Shown here: positions 41,901-54,984 of the stretch, piece by piece
Layout: each line of letters opens with the position of its first letter
How positions within the stretch are numbered: the stretch's first letter is position 1
Assembly: GCA_963513935.1 (NCBI GenBank)
Contig: OY740768.1
Span: forward strand, 20,273,177 to 20,337,176
Reading direction: 5' to 3'
DNA length: 64,000 bases
DNA from: Aphrophora alni
Lineage: Eukaryota; Arthropoda; Insecta; Hemiptera; Aphrophoridae
Program-made: the position numbers and the translations under genes
Notes under the pieces: model-generated
What the model saw: the letters and a program-made list of their open reading frames with translations, nothing else
Database searches by the model: none
Told to the model about the DNA's origin: nothing

Positions 41901-42586
41901 ATCTCGAATTGAATGTGCTGGTGATCTGACAATGATGGCTCCACCGAGACCCTCCAACCCTTGATGAGTTGGGCAGTACGTTCAGTACAGACTGTGATGT
42001 CAATGACCTCCCTCCTCACTCTGTTGATGAAGGTCGGTTTGTTACCTACATTAACTATATCTAAATTAGAACTAGACAAATAGTCAAATAGAGACTTACC
42101 TCTTACATTGCAGTTGGAGCTGCCCCATGCAAGGTGATGCGCATTGGAATCCACTCCAAGGACTAGGTGTTCACCTTTCCTCTTCGCTTCTCCCACAATG
42201 CGTGTAAACTCGTAAGTTGGAGGTGGATTGGCCAAGTCGAACGGGAAGTATGCAGAGCCGATGGTAATTTCTCCACACACCTCCTGGTCCTCCAATTTCA
42301 CCTTAGCTGCCACCAGATCCCTGGAACAGAACTTATTTAGCAAAAAGACACTTAAATTCTTATTCACTAACATGCATGTTCTGGGAGCGTCCGATGACGT
42401 ATCGTACATCAGCCTGCCACCAGAGTCTCCCAGCCCCAGAACCTTACCTTTCACCGCCCATGGCTCCTGGATCAGAGCCACATCGATGCCTTCGGCCTTG
42501 AATCTGCTGGCTAGGTTAAGGCTGGCCGCCTTTTTATGCAGAAGATTGGCCTGGACCACCTTCAGCACCTTCATTGGCTGCACCAT
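38945..42586 (-). CDS. Non-LTR retrotransposon ORF2: endonuclease, reverse transcriptase, RNase H
   Basis: The frame is open from 42730, but the ATG at 42586 (MVQPMKVLKVVQANLLHKKA) fits the usual start of the endonuclease, giving about 1213 aa. In order: an APE-type endonuclease (QANLL, IQEPW, GVDSNAHH, SDHQH; about residues 5-230); the RT (YRPICLNS, GAFLDIEGAFSN, GGVLSPLLWN, GYADDVAIVV); an RNase H (WFADGSKT, FQAEVGAI, FTDSQAAIKAL, PGHSGIDGNERADELA); and a C-terminal Cys/His motif (CRKCGLAEESAEHI) in which the last Cys appears replaced. All catalytic residues I can identify are present and there is no stop. It could therefore still supply reverse transcriptase, or did until recently. Confidence 0.93.
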   Translation of the reverse strand: MVQPMKVLKVVQANLLHKKAASLNLASRFKAEGIDVALIQEPWAVKGKVLGLGDSGGRLMYDTSSDAPRTCMLVNKNLSVFLLNKFCSRDLVAAKVKLEDQEVCGEITIGSAYFPFDLANPPPTYEFTRIVGEAKRKGEHLVLGVDSNAHHLAWGSSNCNVRGKSLFDYLSSSNLDIVNVGNKPTFINRVRREVIDITVCTERTAQLIKGWRVSVEPSLSDHQHIQFEMRWKQKSVIWFRNPKRTNWEKYREDLGQAVQDIVPEVRGIEELEEVSVQLQAAVQGAFQANCPLTQRKKHDTVRWWNKDLAKMKREVRTLFKASKHQFCWEPYHKKLTEYNSAIRKAKRDSWRKYCERVEECSETARLQKILRAEHTNMVGSLEKPDGSYTQSGRETLELLLGCHFPDCEIEGGSDPSLYTRASPRRADWNCSRRLINEDKVDWAIRSFETHRAPGPDGITPLLLKEGLEVLRPVITGAFRASLALRHVPRNWSMARVVFAPKPGRAIYAQAKAYRPICLNSFLLKAMERILDVNIRDSVLRSSGLHDNQFANRPGRSTDAALHHIVSRIEESLEAKEIALGAFLDIEGAFSNTSIQSMIRALEDCEVNKTVVGWVSAMLNNRSILVTLYDEIITVRARRGCAQGGVLSPLLWNLVVDKILRRLNEQGFYSQGYADDVAIVVRGRDMSVVCDLMQAAFNQVERWCQEEQLSVNPAKTSLIPFTRKRNLGVRSLPKLFGQEVALENQVKYLGTVLDKRLTWNPQIERVVTRAKCLMFACKRAVGKQWGLQPKVLMWIYTMIIRPLISYAAVVWWTKTLQGGVGSRMDGLQRVACLAITGAIGSTPTVTLNALLDLPPLGVYIQGQARMSAYRLPQTGCWRKRWPAIGHCRINQVVNREVLDMPSDHMIPKVSLDKPFKTTIFSREEWESGRRLYNEQDIVWFADGSKTVMGTGRGINGLNPERSIELSLGKHATVFQAEVGAISECIKENQRMKYIGKNILIFTDSQAAIKALNTTKVKSKQVWDCISSLIKLSQMNTVTVGWVPGHSGIDGNERADELARSGSESPFVGPEPVLGISYGHARAAVDTWMRNWMNRVWTNSTTSRLAKRLIRPSKKLAEQLISLRRDNLRWVVGLLTSHCHLRKHLHRIGIAADNTCRKCGLAEESAEHIILEFEALGRARLYSLGPPGKEMETILDNPIGSICSFIRMTGITEWV

Positions 42587-43681
42587 CCCTAGTTCTTTTA
42601 CCAATGATCTGGAACTGGATCTGCCCAAGCCCGAGCCTAACCCTGAGGTTTCTCCTCTTGAGCATCTCCAAATCCTTCTCATTGAGACCAAGAACCACTG
42701 TTCTCCCCTGAGGGCCCGTGGTTCTAGCATTGATGATCCTCCAATCTTTTGTCAAGATCGTGAGATCATGTTGCTGGATCCTGGACAGTACGTTCTCCAC
42801 CTTCATCTTGTCGAATGCTGCGGAAACCTGGTGATAACCTTGGTAATGTTAATCACCTTTTTCGCGTCCACCACCTCCAAGATGCTCCCTTTCCAGGGAT
42901 TGCATATGGCTACAGTCTGCTCTAGCCACCCCTTGGTTTCTAGATTGCAGCACTGCAGTATCATAGCTCCACTTTCCAGCCTAGGCGACTCATTGAAGCC
43001 TGGTAGACATCCATCTGAGAGGGGCTTCATCTGCGCAATGTGAGTAGACGAGAGCTCCAGGATGTCCTCCTCAGTGAGTGACCTTTCCGGAAAGTCTTTA
43101 GGCACCACCGCAACCCCGAAAGAAGTTAGCCTATTTACATATGAGATTTCCAACCCCCTCCTGGGTCTCTTTGGTGCCTGGTTGACTCCAGAGCTTGAAG
43201 GACTGCTGACATCGGACCTTTGCCTTTTCGGCGTTCCTACATCAGCAGCCGCTCCCCTGCTCATCGGAGTAGCTTTCGGGTGTTCCACCCAAGTGCCCGC
43301 AGCCATCTTCTCCTCCTTTCGACGCCTCTTCTTCTCTCGATAGAAGGCGGCGCCTTTCCTAGCTGGATTATCAACGTGCATCCGGTTAATCCTGGATGCC
43401 GTTTGACTCAGATCTGCATCTGATGTACTTGCCTCAGAGGGTGGTACAGTGGATCGACTTTCTGCCGTAGCAGACCTGTCGCCACTGTACCTTGAGGAAG
43501 TGGTAGCCTGCTCAACTGGAGCTTCAACCATCTCTTGTTCTGCCATATTTCTGGCCTGACCCATTGGGACTTCCAGTGGCATTTCTTCATCGTCAAGGCG
43601 CAGACTGAGGACATTCTCAACTGGAGATTCCCTCTCTGCACCTGACCGCCTGTTCACTTCTGGTCTATTTGAATTATCCAT
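42534..43681 (-). pseudogene. Non-LTR retrotransposon ORF1 (DUF4780-like), one frameshift
   Basis: The ATG at 43681 begins a Ser/Pro/Arg-rich N-terminus (the frame is open further up, to 43762). A basic stretch KKRRRKEEK and a GTPKRQRSD segment look like nucleic-acid-binding or nuclear signals. The folded part (GAMILQCCNLETKGWLEQ, then KGSILEVVDAKK) resembles the DUF4780 domain of LOA-type ORF1 proteins. The frame stops at 42803, while the rest of the domain (HDLTILTKDWRI, GRTVVLGLNEKDLEML, LRVRLGLGQIQFQI) follows in another frame to 42534, beginning at an ATGA overlap. The domain is split, so I read this as a frameshift mutation. It overlaps ORF2 by about 50 bases. Confidence 0.8.
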
Positions 43682-46522
43682 GAAGTTGTATATTGGGTTT
43701 TTGCCCCATCTAGGGTCCTGAGCAACGTTCTCACCATCCTCGGTGAGGCATTCGCCAGACAAAGTCCTCCTGCGACTCAGGCTCTCCGTAGCCCAGCCAC
43801 TGCCCCTCGGCTGTCTATCCAGAGGACCTTCCCAGAACCGACCATGGAAACTGGGTTGTTCCTCCTTTAATAAGCCTACTCACAGCAACTGCACTTGCCC
43901 CACTACGCATTCGCATAGTGAGAACCCCTGATCTGGGCTTGCCAGACCCGATCGCGGCTCACCCAAGCCTCCAGAGCGCAAAGTGATGTGTTGGATCCAA
44001 CCCTCCACAAAAGAGCCTTCACCTCAATCACCAGCCACCCCTTCATCAAGGGTCACCGTATCGCCCAAGCAGGGTATACCTGGGCTGTTAGCAGGTGACG
44101 CTTTGTTTTGAAAGTGACGCAGGTGTTGTTTTGAAACTATTTTCTTTAATGAAACAATATATTTTTGCATGGTCTTATCAACTTCTATTTAATTTATCAT
44201 TACTAACAAATTGTTTTTAATATAATAGTAAATGTAGTTTGTTTTATATACTGTTTTATATTTGATAACTTGAACTTAAACGAATTAGAATACCACATTT
44301 TTTAGCACTGTGGTGAATTCACAATAACGGTTGAATATACTGTACTCCTAAACACAATTACTAGGAACAATAAATAAAACAAAACATATTAATGACTACC
44401 GTAACAACCTCAATAATTATTTTTTCATCATCAGCTTGTAACTGATATCGCATATACGTGACTTTATGTTGGAACAAGAAGTATGTTGGCTTATTTTAAT
44501 GGAGGCTCCAGACATTATGAAATAGAACCTGGCAATCAATATATCAGAATATAGTTGTTGGGGTATAAAAATCCTTGGTGCATATATTGCATAACGACAT
44601 TACAAATAAAATCATATCTTCGCCAACTGAAAGGAAAAAAGGGAAACACAGAAACTTAACTCCACCACAGTAGTTTAATTGTCATCATTGCCAACAATGA
44701 CACGTCGTTATTGTAACATTAAGAGCTTTACTGGAAGCCATGCTGAAATAAATCACACTAGCTCCCGACTTTCATGTATCTTGATTATATGAGGTTTAGT
44801 TGATTGCTTTAGGTATGGATACTGCTGTTGTTATAAAGGCCGTACAAAAGCATAGAAGTAGCTTTGGACACATGATTGTTGAAAGAAGAGATATTGAGTG
44901 CGTCTTAAAAAAAACTTTTATAAGTACTTGTTAAATGGCATTTGTTATTGTAAAGATGCTTAACACAAAAGTGCACTGATATAATATCTATTCTTTCTAT
45001 AGAATGAATATAAATTAGAATATCAATTGCAGATTATGAATACGATAAATGTATATGGAATAGATTTAATTATTTGACGTTAGGAGACTACAGTAATTGT
45101 TACTTATATACAGATACGATTTTGTTATGTGATGTTCTTTTAAATTTAAGAACATTATGTAACTGAAATTAGGAATGGAATCCTGCGCATTATTTTACTT
45201 TATCTAGTCTAACATTTCACGTTATCTTAAAATTTATACTGCATTTCTCTCTAAAATTCATACATTGCAGTAGCATACGTATGCTAAAGGAGTTTTTATG
45301 GATTTGCATTACATCTTGCCAATTCAATAAAGTAACTTCTTTAAAGTGCATAATCTAAATAGAATGAAATTGATTGGATTACACCATACACATAAATAAA
45401 ATATATTTACTTTTTTTTAAATACAATCTAAAAAACAAATTTTTTAAAATATTTATACAACGGTATCAACCGGGAATATTGGCATAGTCAATATCCCTAA
45501 GTAAGAAAGATGTACAGTTTTTCCGTTTTGTCTCACAGGTACAATTCATCTTCATTTAATGTAGGTAAGCAAAACGAAGCCAAGTGAAATTTTAGATCGA
45601 ATACCAAAATCATTAACCTAAAATTATTTCCAATAGTGGATTTAAAATCTAATTTTGAATAATCCGACGATTATGCATACTAAAATAAATTTGAAATAAT
45701 ATTGTTAACATTTTAAATTAGCAATATATTTTCTACCTAATACCACTAATTCAAAAAAAGGTAAAGTTATGCAACTTTTGAGCAATCTGTATAGTTAAAA
45801 AGATATAAATCACTAGTCTAAATGTCAATTGATGAACAAAAGGGTGTTAGCAAATATTTTTACATTTTTATAATTAGTCAAATACACACAATGAAAAAAA
45901 AAATATTAAAAATATTTAATAAACATATATAAATATTCATTTTACAACGACCTGACTCTTAATATGTCTAAATAAGATAATTTAACTATAAAATTGTGGA
46001 AAATATTAACCAGTTGACCAAATAAAGCATAAGCCCATATGTACTGTAGATTCAATTAATATAAAATGCATCTAAGAACGTTAGTGCTATGGTGATTTTG
46101 AAATATGAAAACTTACAAAAACACTGTTTAGATACAAACACCAGGAATAGATATTTATGACACACTTTTCTTGCATATGGTAACTCTCACTTTTATTATA
46201 ATACTTATAACTCCCCTAGTATCGTCAACAAGTTGTCTTATCAGCAAAAACGTAATACAGTATGTAAAATGTAAACTGATATATCAATAGATAATAAACA
46301 TAAAATATTCCTCTTTCAATATATTTGAAAGTTGTATATTATAATGAATAACTAAGTAGTTCGAATGTATAAATACTGCATATTGTTCAGAAAAACACAT
46401 ACTTAATTAAATGTATTTTCATTTCTTTACAAAACATCGTAAGTAGTACAATCATGAACAGAAGAATCATCTTACTCAACACTTTAATAGTTCGAACTTA
46501 CACTCAACTCTGTAACACAAGG

Positions 46523-46529
<7 letters not shown>

Positions 46530-46562
<33 letters not shown>
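46530..46562. repeat. (AT)n microsatellite
   Basis: About 33 bases of TA repeat. Confidence 0.93.
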
Positions 46563-46566
<4 letters not shown>

Positions 46567-49500
46567 CTATTGTGCTAAGTGATGTATGTGGATTAATCTA
46601 GTTTGATGTATTATTTAACGAATACATATTTCAAATGAAAATGATAGCACAAATAATAACCTACCGATATTTCAAACATAAAAATTACATTTTATCAATT
46701 TTTCGGTGAACAGATCTTAATAAGTTCTAGGCAAATATTTTAAAATATCTTTCTTTGTTCTACCTACTAGTATTCTATTCAAATATTGTAATATGTCTTG
46801 TTATACACGTTAAAGTCATATGCATGCTCCTCCTTAGCAAATATGTTTAAAACGTTACTTTATTCCATGTTATTGGCTATTTCAGATACGATCTATGCTG
46901 GTATTACCACAACGGTTTTGGATACTTCTTTAGTTATTGTGTAGGAAAAGTAATAATACATAAAAAAAAGGAATATAAATGATGTATAAAGAGTTTCTAT
47001 CTCCAAAATAATTTAGACTTCAATTTGTGAATTTAAATTAACGTACAATTTTTCTGTACCATACCTGTACCAAATTACATAATATATTGTGTTTAAGTGA
47101 AGAAAGTAGACGAAGAAATGATATTGCAGGTCCTATGAGAAAATAATAAATCTAATAATTATCAAATCATGATATATAACGCAATACAGTTATTCTAGAG
47201 CCACACCAGTATGAAACACAATTACTACATGATAAGAGAAATCAGCATATGTGACAGATTAAAACATACAATTTGAAAATGTAATATATTTTCCAATCTA
47301 AAACGATATACAATCAAATACATTCAAATAGTAAAAAACAAGAGTTTATTGTACTTCGACAAATCAAAGCATGAGCGACGACATAAACGGAGTCATGTTG
47401 TTGTCATCGAAACTTGAAATGGTAACTTCCCTTTCGATTCAGTTGTCAAAAGCTTCCATACTAAAATACATACTAGTAAATATATTTACATACCAAAGCA
47501 ATGGTCTTATTTTTAGCCAAATCCCTCAAAATATCTTCAAAATTTACAGCTTTAAAATTATAAATGAACCACACAGAATTATGGAGCTGTCATAAAGTTT
47601 GAGAGATCTAAAAATCAAAGTAAGTATAACAATTTATGCCAAATTTCATTAGTCTGTAATAAATTATATTTTTAAAATTTTGTCAAAAAATGTGAAAAAA
47701 ATTATATGACAAAGTCATTTTGGAAAATACGAACTTGAATACTTTTATTTGGGTTAAAGGAACTTCCGCATGGTTCAATTTGGTTTGTATACAAAGTTCA
47801 TCACGAATATTCCATTTCTTTATTCTCAATTTAGTACATACTGGTTCAACTCGATATTTCCATTCGTTTAATGTCTACATTTACATAATTATGTAAAACA
47901 TTGTCTTAATCGAATATGACGGTTAGAGGAGTGGCAATTAGTAGAATGCTCAAACTACCTTAACACAGGACGCAAGACGGCTTATTCATATCTAAATGTA
48001 CACAATAGCCTAACAAAATTTCACGTATATCGGATCTGCCGAATGGATAATAATAATTCCATTTTTCAATTGGCATTATTATATTTCTAGTTATATTTAA
48101 TTATTAAAACATTTAAAAATTTGATTGTTAAGTCGTTTGGTTCTTTTTATTTTAAAATTTTGAACATGTATTGTGACAACTGACAAAAAATAATTGTATA
48201 TTCTCCTGGACATGTATATTTCAGATTTCCTTAGGAAATCATTTTTAGCTGATTTTAAAGAGCTATATTTAAAAAATGTAGAACGAATTGCTCAGCACGG
48301 CCGGTAATAAATATTACATCTATATATTTTCTAATTTAAATAATCACGAAATATCGTATCAAGATAGTCTTTAACAACCAAAACCAACAATAAGACAATG
48401 GAAATTCTAAAATATTAAAATTCTAAATATTAAAAAAAAATTAAATCATGATTTAAAATATAGGATATTAAGAATGTTGCGATTCTTAATTTTATAAAAT
48501 GAATTGTTCTGATCTTCTTATTTAAAAACTGCATATAACATTTATTGAACATATTATAAAGTATTTACATTAACAAACTTTAAATTTGTTTAACAAGATT
48601 TTTATGAAATGTAAATTTAAATATTTAACGGAGGAACAAATTATATTGAAAATCAGATCATATTGAAGAGAATATTAAATAAATAATATCACACAAACCA
48701 ACACTTGTGATTCAACTGTGACTTGCAGTGTACAGTTAGAAGGTAATAGGTAACTACTTAGAAAATCACCTTACACGATCGTCTCAAAATTTGACTTATA
48801 TTGATGATACCCCGTCCTATATTTTAAAAAAAAATCAATTTTCTAAATGTCTAGAAGGAAATATTATGAAGTTTCTTTTTTAACTTTAATGTTAAGTATA
48901 AATAATGAAATTAATAGTGTAGCACGTCTTACTACAACGCTGTTGAAATGCATTATATGATTTAACTTCTAAGGCGTTAAACGTTATAACAACTTAAATT
49001 AGGTCTTAACATAATATTGCAATATGACAAAATTGTAATTTAAAAACATTAATGTAAATGGCGATTATTTATTTCTTTTAATAAACATTACATCGAAAAT
49101 CACTACGGTTTCTAAAATAAAAAAAACGCATCTTTTTGATGAATTTTATTTATTAATATTTTGCTGGTGTTCTTTTTAAACACGTTTCATAACTTTAATA
49201 ATTCATAATTTCAGCACATAATATTTGTTTACGCTCAGAATTTTTACTAGTAAATTTGGAAGGCTGAATGATATTTGTCCTGCTTATCACGCATACATCA
49301 TTAAGCAAGATGTTGTACAACAAGAATAAATCGCATTAATATAATCATTTTTTTTCCGAAAAATTTCTCTTCTGATTATCTTGACATACAAAGGTACTAT
49401 TCTCATCATTTTCATAAACAAATCAAATTATACATTACAGTTAAATATATTCTCCTGGAAGAGTAAAGAAGCATTAATTTTATCTTAAATATACGAGTTT

Positions 49501-50577
49501 TGATGAAAATGTAGAATTAGTAAATATTATAAATTTGTTAAAAAATATATCACTTCATTATATGAAATTGTGTCCACAAATTTTAATAATATTTCAAATA
49601 TCAATTAAATTTTTAAAATTACATTAGATTATTTATTTCTTGTTCCTGTAATTACAAATTAACATACTGTATTTCTAGAAATTAAATACAACAAAAATAC
49701 GTAAGTACTCCATCCAAGAAGCGTATGTGTACTCTTTCTATTATGTTATTCTACCTGTAAACCACTATTGTTCTTGTAGCTTTTAAAATCAATACCTTAC
49801 AATATTTTAGTCCCCAAAAGTTAAATGCAGTTATTAGGCAAACTTAAGCAAAATAATTTATTTACTTAATTTGGTTCAGTCGTTGTATTGGTTCTATATT
49901 GAACCATAAACATTACTTTGTATAATGATATGTAACGGAGTTATGATATTGGATTTCCGTGGTTTGTTTTCTTTGATAGTGGTATTCATGTCCACCTTAT
50001 AATAAGGAGGTTTTCCTTTTGATTAATATATCTGGCATGAAGTATGAATGTTAAACAACAATATTTTATATCACTATGTGAAACGAACTTATTCGTGTAG
50101 TAAATTTCAGAAAAAAAAAACATAGAACAATTGAATGAGGATAATGCAATGACGTTTATATCTGTATTTATTGGTAAAAATGTAGGTTATACTGATTACA
50201 TTGTTGTATTCATTGTTTTAGTTTTAGATGTAATTACTTTTTTCCACCCTTCAACACAAATCATAATATTCTACAATGGAAAATAAAATTCAACAGAACA
50301 ATTGTTTTAATTTATGTTGTATGGAATGAACATCCAATTTCTATTGTAGTGTACAACAACAATTATAGTTTTACATTGTAAATATGTCATGAATAGTTGG
50401 TACATCTGTTTCAAATAGAATTATTAAAATTTATATACGTAGCCTACAAGCTTTATTTCTCGTAATTGCATAAATATGCATTGTTTATATTGTGATTGGT
50501 TATATTTTAACACTTTGCTTTAAGTGTAGGCTGTTTACTTTCACTGTGAATTAAGTATTTCTAATATCCATTCTAGA

Positions 50578-50588
50578 TATATATATAT

Positions 50589-50665
<77 letters not shown>
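50578..50665. repeat. Long (AT)n microsatellite
   Basis: About 88 bases of TA repeat with one cac interruption near 50590; the longest in the window. Confidence 0.95.
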
Positions 50666-50667
<2 letters not shown>

Positions 50668-53600
50668 ACCGAGTAGAATATATTTATATATGCAGCAGTA
50701 ATTTTATTAAGATTTATAATTATTCAATTACCATAATCGATTATCTTTAAAAACAAATCAGTATAACGTCATATGATACGTCTTTAAATACATTACAAAA
50801 GTAGCAAGTATAAACAATATTGACAATAGCTATAAGTTATTAAACATAAGTAAGTATATTTTCATTACCATGAGTGAAAACGCTTTATTATGTGGTGTTA
50901 TTAAAATTTTTATTTCATGTATACGAAAAGAAATAACAATAATATTTGCAATTCTAGTTCTCAATTTCAAAACTTCTGCTTAAAATTGCGATGCATTTTA
51001 ATTTGATTTCAGATAATTGCAAATTGACTTTTGAAATAATTATTTAATAAATTGCGTTTTTATTGCACATCTTATCTACTCACCTATCCCAAAAAATAAA
51101 TTTGAACTAGTGGTTCAAATGAAATCAGTGGTAAAAAAAAAAAACAAATAAATAAAAATTCAATACTGTCAATTAAAAAGTGAAAATGAACTATGGAGGT
51201 CTTTTTTGAAAATCCTTATGCTAAGGATAAACAAGTCCTTAGCATAAGTGATATTTGAATAAAATCTAGTTTTCAATGATGGCGGGTAATTATATTTTTT
51301 GCCAATTATTCTTGAATCGTAATAATATTTATCTACTTCCGATTTTGTACACGGGTTAGGGTCAATAATATTTTCATTTGAAAAAAAAATAGTAAAACAA
51401 TTTCGGGAAATTAATTAATTTTAAGGCAGGTTTTCCTGTTTTTTTACCTATAACTTACGAACTGGCATTATTGGATAGATGACGACCAAAAGATTTTATA
51501 CGTATTCAAGATATCAGCAAAATTTGAGAAAATGGTAATCTTCTGCATTTCATTCATTTACTATACCCACATACTATATCTGATTAAAGTCGATCCAAAC
51601 ATTTGATTGTATCGTACGCACGAAGACGACAGACTATTCTGGACTCAAAATGAATATAACGATTTTTTATCCAACACGTAATTTTCCATTTATTACGAAT
51701 ATGTGAGAAATTAAATTTATAATGTAGTATAAAAGTAAAGCGTCACTTTAAAAAAATAAATTAGGTTAATTATAAAAATTATTGAAGTACAAATTAAGGT
51801 TAAGAAAGAAATTTGACATATTTTGTAAAAATTAGACTTTACCTTAATTCTTTGTTCAAAAAAATTTAACGCATTATTTTTATCTCTCCTAAAAAGTGTA
51901 TAATATCATAATTAAATAAAAACCCTTCTACATCTCAAACCCAGCACTTTAACTGACTAAGAGAGTTTTCCCGTTTCGTGAGTAAGGGCTAATTGAGCTA
52001 CCCCAGATAAAGTCTTGAAACTTGGCAAACTTTCAAACTTATTAATTATTATACATCATAAAATTAGTTATTTTGAGAAATTTTAAGTCGTGTAACCTTA
52101 AAAATAAATATTTCACAATAACTAATACATTCATATTAAAAATCAATTATTCTATTTACAAGGAAATAAATTCTCTAGCACGATGTTTTATGTAGTTATT
52201 TAGTTAGTAATGGGTATTTAACGCCGGTTAAAGTTTATATATATAATTTTGATATAGGGATTTATTGATGAGTAACTGACGAAGATTAGTATTTTGTACT
52301 ATTGCTTTCTTAGTCCGTAATCAGTTAAAACTTAGAGGGTTCCTTTAAATACAACCAATTAAAAAAAACCCTTGCATATAGGTCTGGTTTTTCCTTTTTA
52401 AAAAAAGCCTCTGAATAATGTATTAACGTTATTTCCTGAGGAACGTAATTGTCACCACTAGAACACACAGTAATTGGTACACAAATTCAAATAAATTTGA
52501 ACAGTACACCTCCCAATAGTCGTTCAATTTTCAATCAATACATACATTAATATAACTAACATAAAAATCAGAGAAAACATTGAAATGTCCTCTTAAAAAT
52601 AATGTTAGTAAAATTAGAAACTTCTTAATAATTTCATACTTTGTTTAGTTAAGGTTTATTGAGAATAAATTATTATTGAATTTGTATAAGAATAGACGAT
52701 TCAATTTTATAAGTACACAAATTTACAATAAAATGGTTGAGAAATTGTAAGAAACACCCCAAAAATATTGTGGAAAGTAATTTCTGCCAGAGGGAGTTGT
52801 CTGTGTGTCATAATATTTGTTGCCTATTAAGAAGTCCACAATTTATTACCATAATTATGACAGTCAAAATATGACACCAATGTGATTTTATGAAAGAAAG
52901 TTACATGAGATCTAATAATTATCCAAGAAGAATAATGTATTGCAATAGCAACATTTTATCCAGAAAGATGACATTGAATTGATTATGTTAGGCGATAGAA
53001 GTAACGGATTGTACGTGAGATAACATTTGGCTATAAATCACGTTGATATAGACAGTGAATCTAATATCATAAAATATTCGGCAATAAAATTGAATCAGCG
53101 GAAAATGAGAAAAACTTATACAGAGCTAATAATTGTTCCTGATCATTCTCTAAATGTGCTCGAAACTTCTTATTGATTTCTACATTTAGAAATACAGACA
53201 ATACTTGGTACCATTGTTTGCATTTGTTGCTCCTCCCTCATTAACCTTCTCACCTTTAATTACTAACTACTTTCCTTAATTATAATTAATCTCTTCACAA
53301 ATCATTTTACACATCTAGTCAACTGGGAGAAAATGTACTTTCATAATATTAAAAATAAATTTTAAGATAGTTAAAAATTAAATAACAGAACATCAATTCT
53401 GTCACAAATAAAATACAAATATATAATTATTTATTCCTAACTTAAATTCTATAAGTATTTTATAATGCAATGTTTTAATGACTTTATTTTCTTCTCTGTA
53501 TTTTTATTACTTTGACCAAGATTAATATCACCCTATATAATTATGACAAAGACAAGTGGGTAAGAATGTATTATCTCAGAATAACATCTGTTAATTAGGA

Positions 53601-54972
53601 ATTTAATCATCCCTACAGTTTAATTACAAGAGACAAATTGATTGTATGTTGAGATAATATTTGACACTAAAACTTTCAATGATTTGAAGATCTAACAAAT
53701 TGTTAACCTTTTTAATAAATTGTTGAAATTGTATTTCAACTATTCGAATATCATTTATATACAAATTTAATATTTTCTAAATGAAAATTTAATAAAAAAA
53801 TTCAATATATTTGCATTACATATCGCACAAAGTTACAGGTTAAATGAAACCAATCCTAACACTACCAAAGAAGGTCTCAAATTGCGAATGGAATACCATG
53901 AGAATATACTAAAAAAACGAATGTTTTATTAATATGTTATTTAAAAACCTAATTTAAATTTACTTGCATAATATAATTTTCTTAATATCTTCACAAAATG
54001 TATAAACTATTTGTGTCTCAAATTTGAATTGTATCTATGAAAACAGTTTCAAATGTTGTCCATTGAGGTAACTAAGCAGTGAACTTTTGGTCTTTAAATC
54101 CATTTCCAACTTTGTAATAATGTAAAAATTATTTTATTTTTAATGAACATTAATCGCAACTCCAGACTTATTTTTATTCCCCTTCAGTTTGCCAAGGTAA
54201 CCAAGTTGATTGTTGAGAGTGGATTGTGTACCATAATGAACTCTTACACTTCAACCATGATACCGTCTAATGCGCTTGCACTTTATTTCGTTACATCATT
54301 TTATCATTATTTTTTTATATCTTTGGATGTAGAACATGATTATATGAAAGAAATATATCATTGATAATAGTTATTGAAACATATTACAAATTCTAATTTC
54401 TAGAGCTAACATCAACCGGTAGTTTGAGAGGAAATTTTACTTTAAATTATTTCTTTATATTTTCTTTGTTTTACACGAACATTTTCCTTTGTATTATTAA
54501 AATATTTGTAACGGTATTATTTAACACCTCAGAACTACAGGTATATTATCACTGAAAGTTTAGTCATTGTTTGAAATATTTTAACGTACAATTCAAATGT
54601 TTTGTACAAGTTGATAAAACCCAAAGTTTGTAAAAGTGGTATTACGTACTACAAGTTATTAATAGATGGAGGAAAAGCCTTCTCACACATTAATTCCCAA
54701 AATTAAATAATCAAAACTATTCCCTACTGAAAGTGTTTGTTCGTTAATAGTCAGGTAAAAAGAAAATGAACGATGGATGGCGTTTTTGAAAAACAATTTA
54801 TGTATTTAAATAGCACCTACGCTTACTCCACTTGTGCTATAAACAGGTTCTGTATCAGCCTGAATGATTTTTTAAATATATTATTCATATATTGTTATTT
54901 TTGGAGAAATGACAAAAAATACGTCTTGTCTGGATTCTTAGAAGCTAAAGCCGATTTTTATAAAATCGTATT

Positions 54973-54984
54973 ATTTCGTTTATT
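54973..54984 (+). repeat. Target-site duplication, left of Jockey-like copy
   Basis: atttcgtttatt, repeated exactly at 55740-55751 after the A-rich tail. Confidence 0.85.

Larger units (their letters stand above)
38866..44105 (-). mobile_element. Non-LTR retrotransposon, LOA/I-group-like, nearly complete
   Basis: A 5.2-kb block of much higher GC than its surroundings, read on the minus strand: 5' UTR (about 44105-43682), ORF1, ORF2, a 3' UTR of about 80 bases and a TAA/A-rich tail (38846-38867). The endonuclease-RT-RNase H order in ORF2 and the ORF1 domain suggest the LOA or a related RNase H-bearing group. No clear target duplication was found by eye; the 5' edge is set from the change in composition and is approximate. 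Confidence 0.88.
44106..54984. other. Gene-poor AT-rich stretch
   Basis: About 10.9 kb with no supported gene. Short open frames (for example 47371-47595 and 54143-54364) have no conserved motif and match the local base composition. (AT)n tracts are listed separately. A perfect 13-base hairpin (cttatgctaagga and its complement, 51216-51248) is the only other structure noted. Confidence 0.65.

Noticed and set aside
39633..43343. Many plus-strand open frames across the non-LTR element
   Set aside because: Shadows of ORF1 and ORF2 on the opposite strand in GC-rich DNA.
44060..44150. Target-site duplication of the LOA-like element (gtgttgtt near 44120 versus gtgctgtt near 38841)
   Set aside because: Seven of eight bases is too weak at uncertain boundaries.
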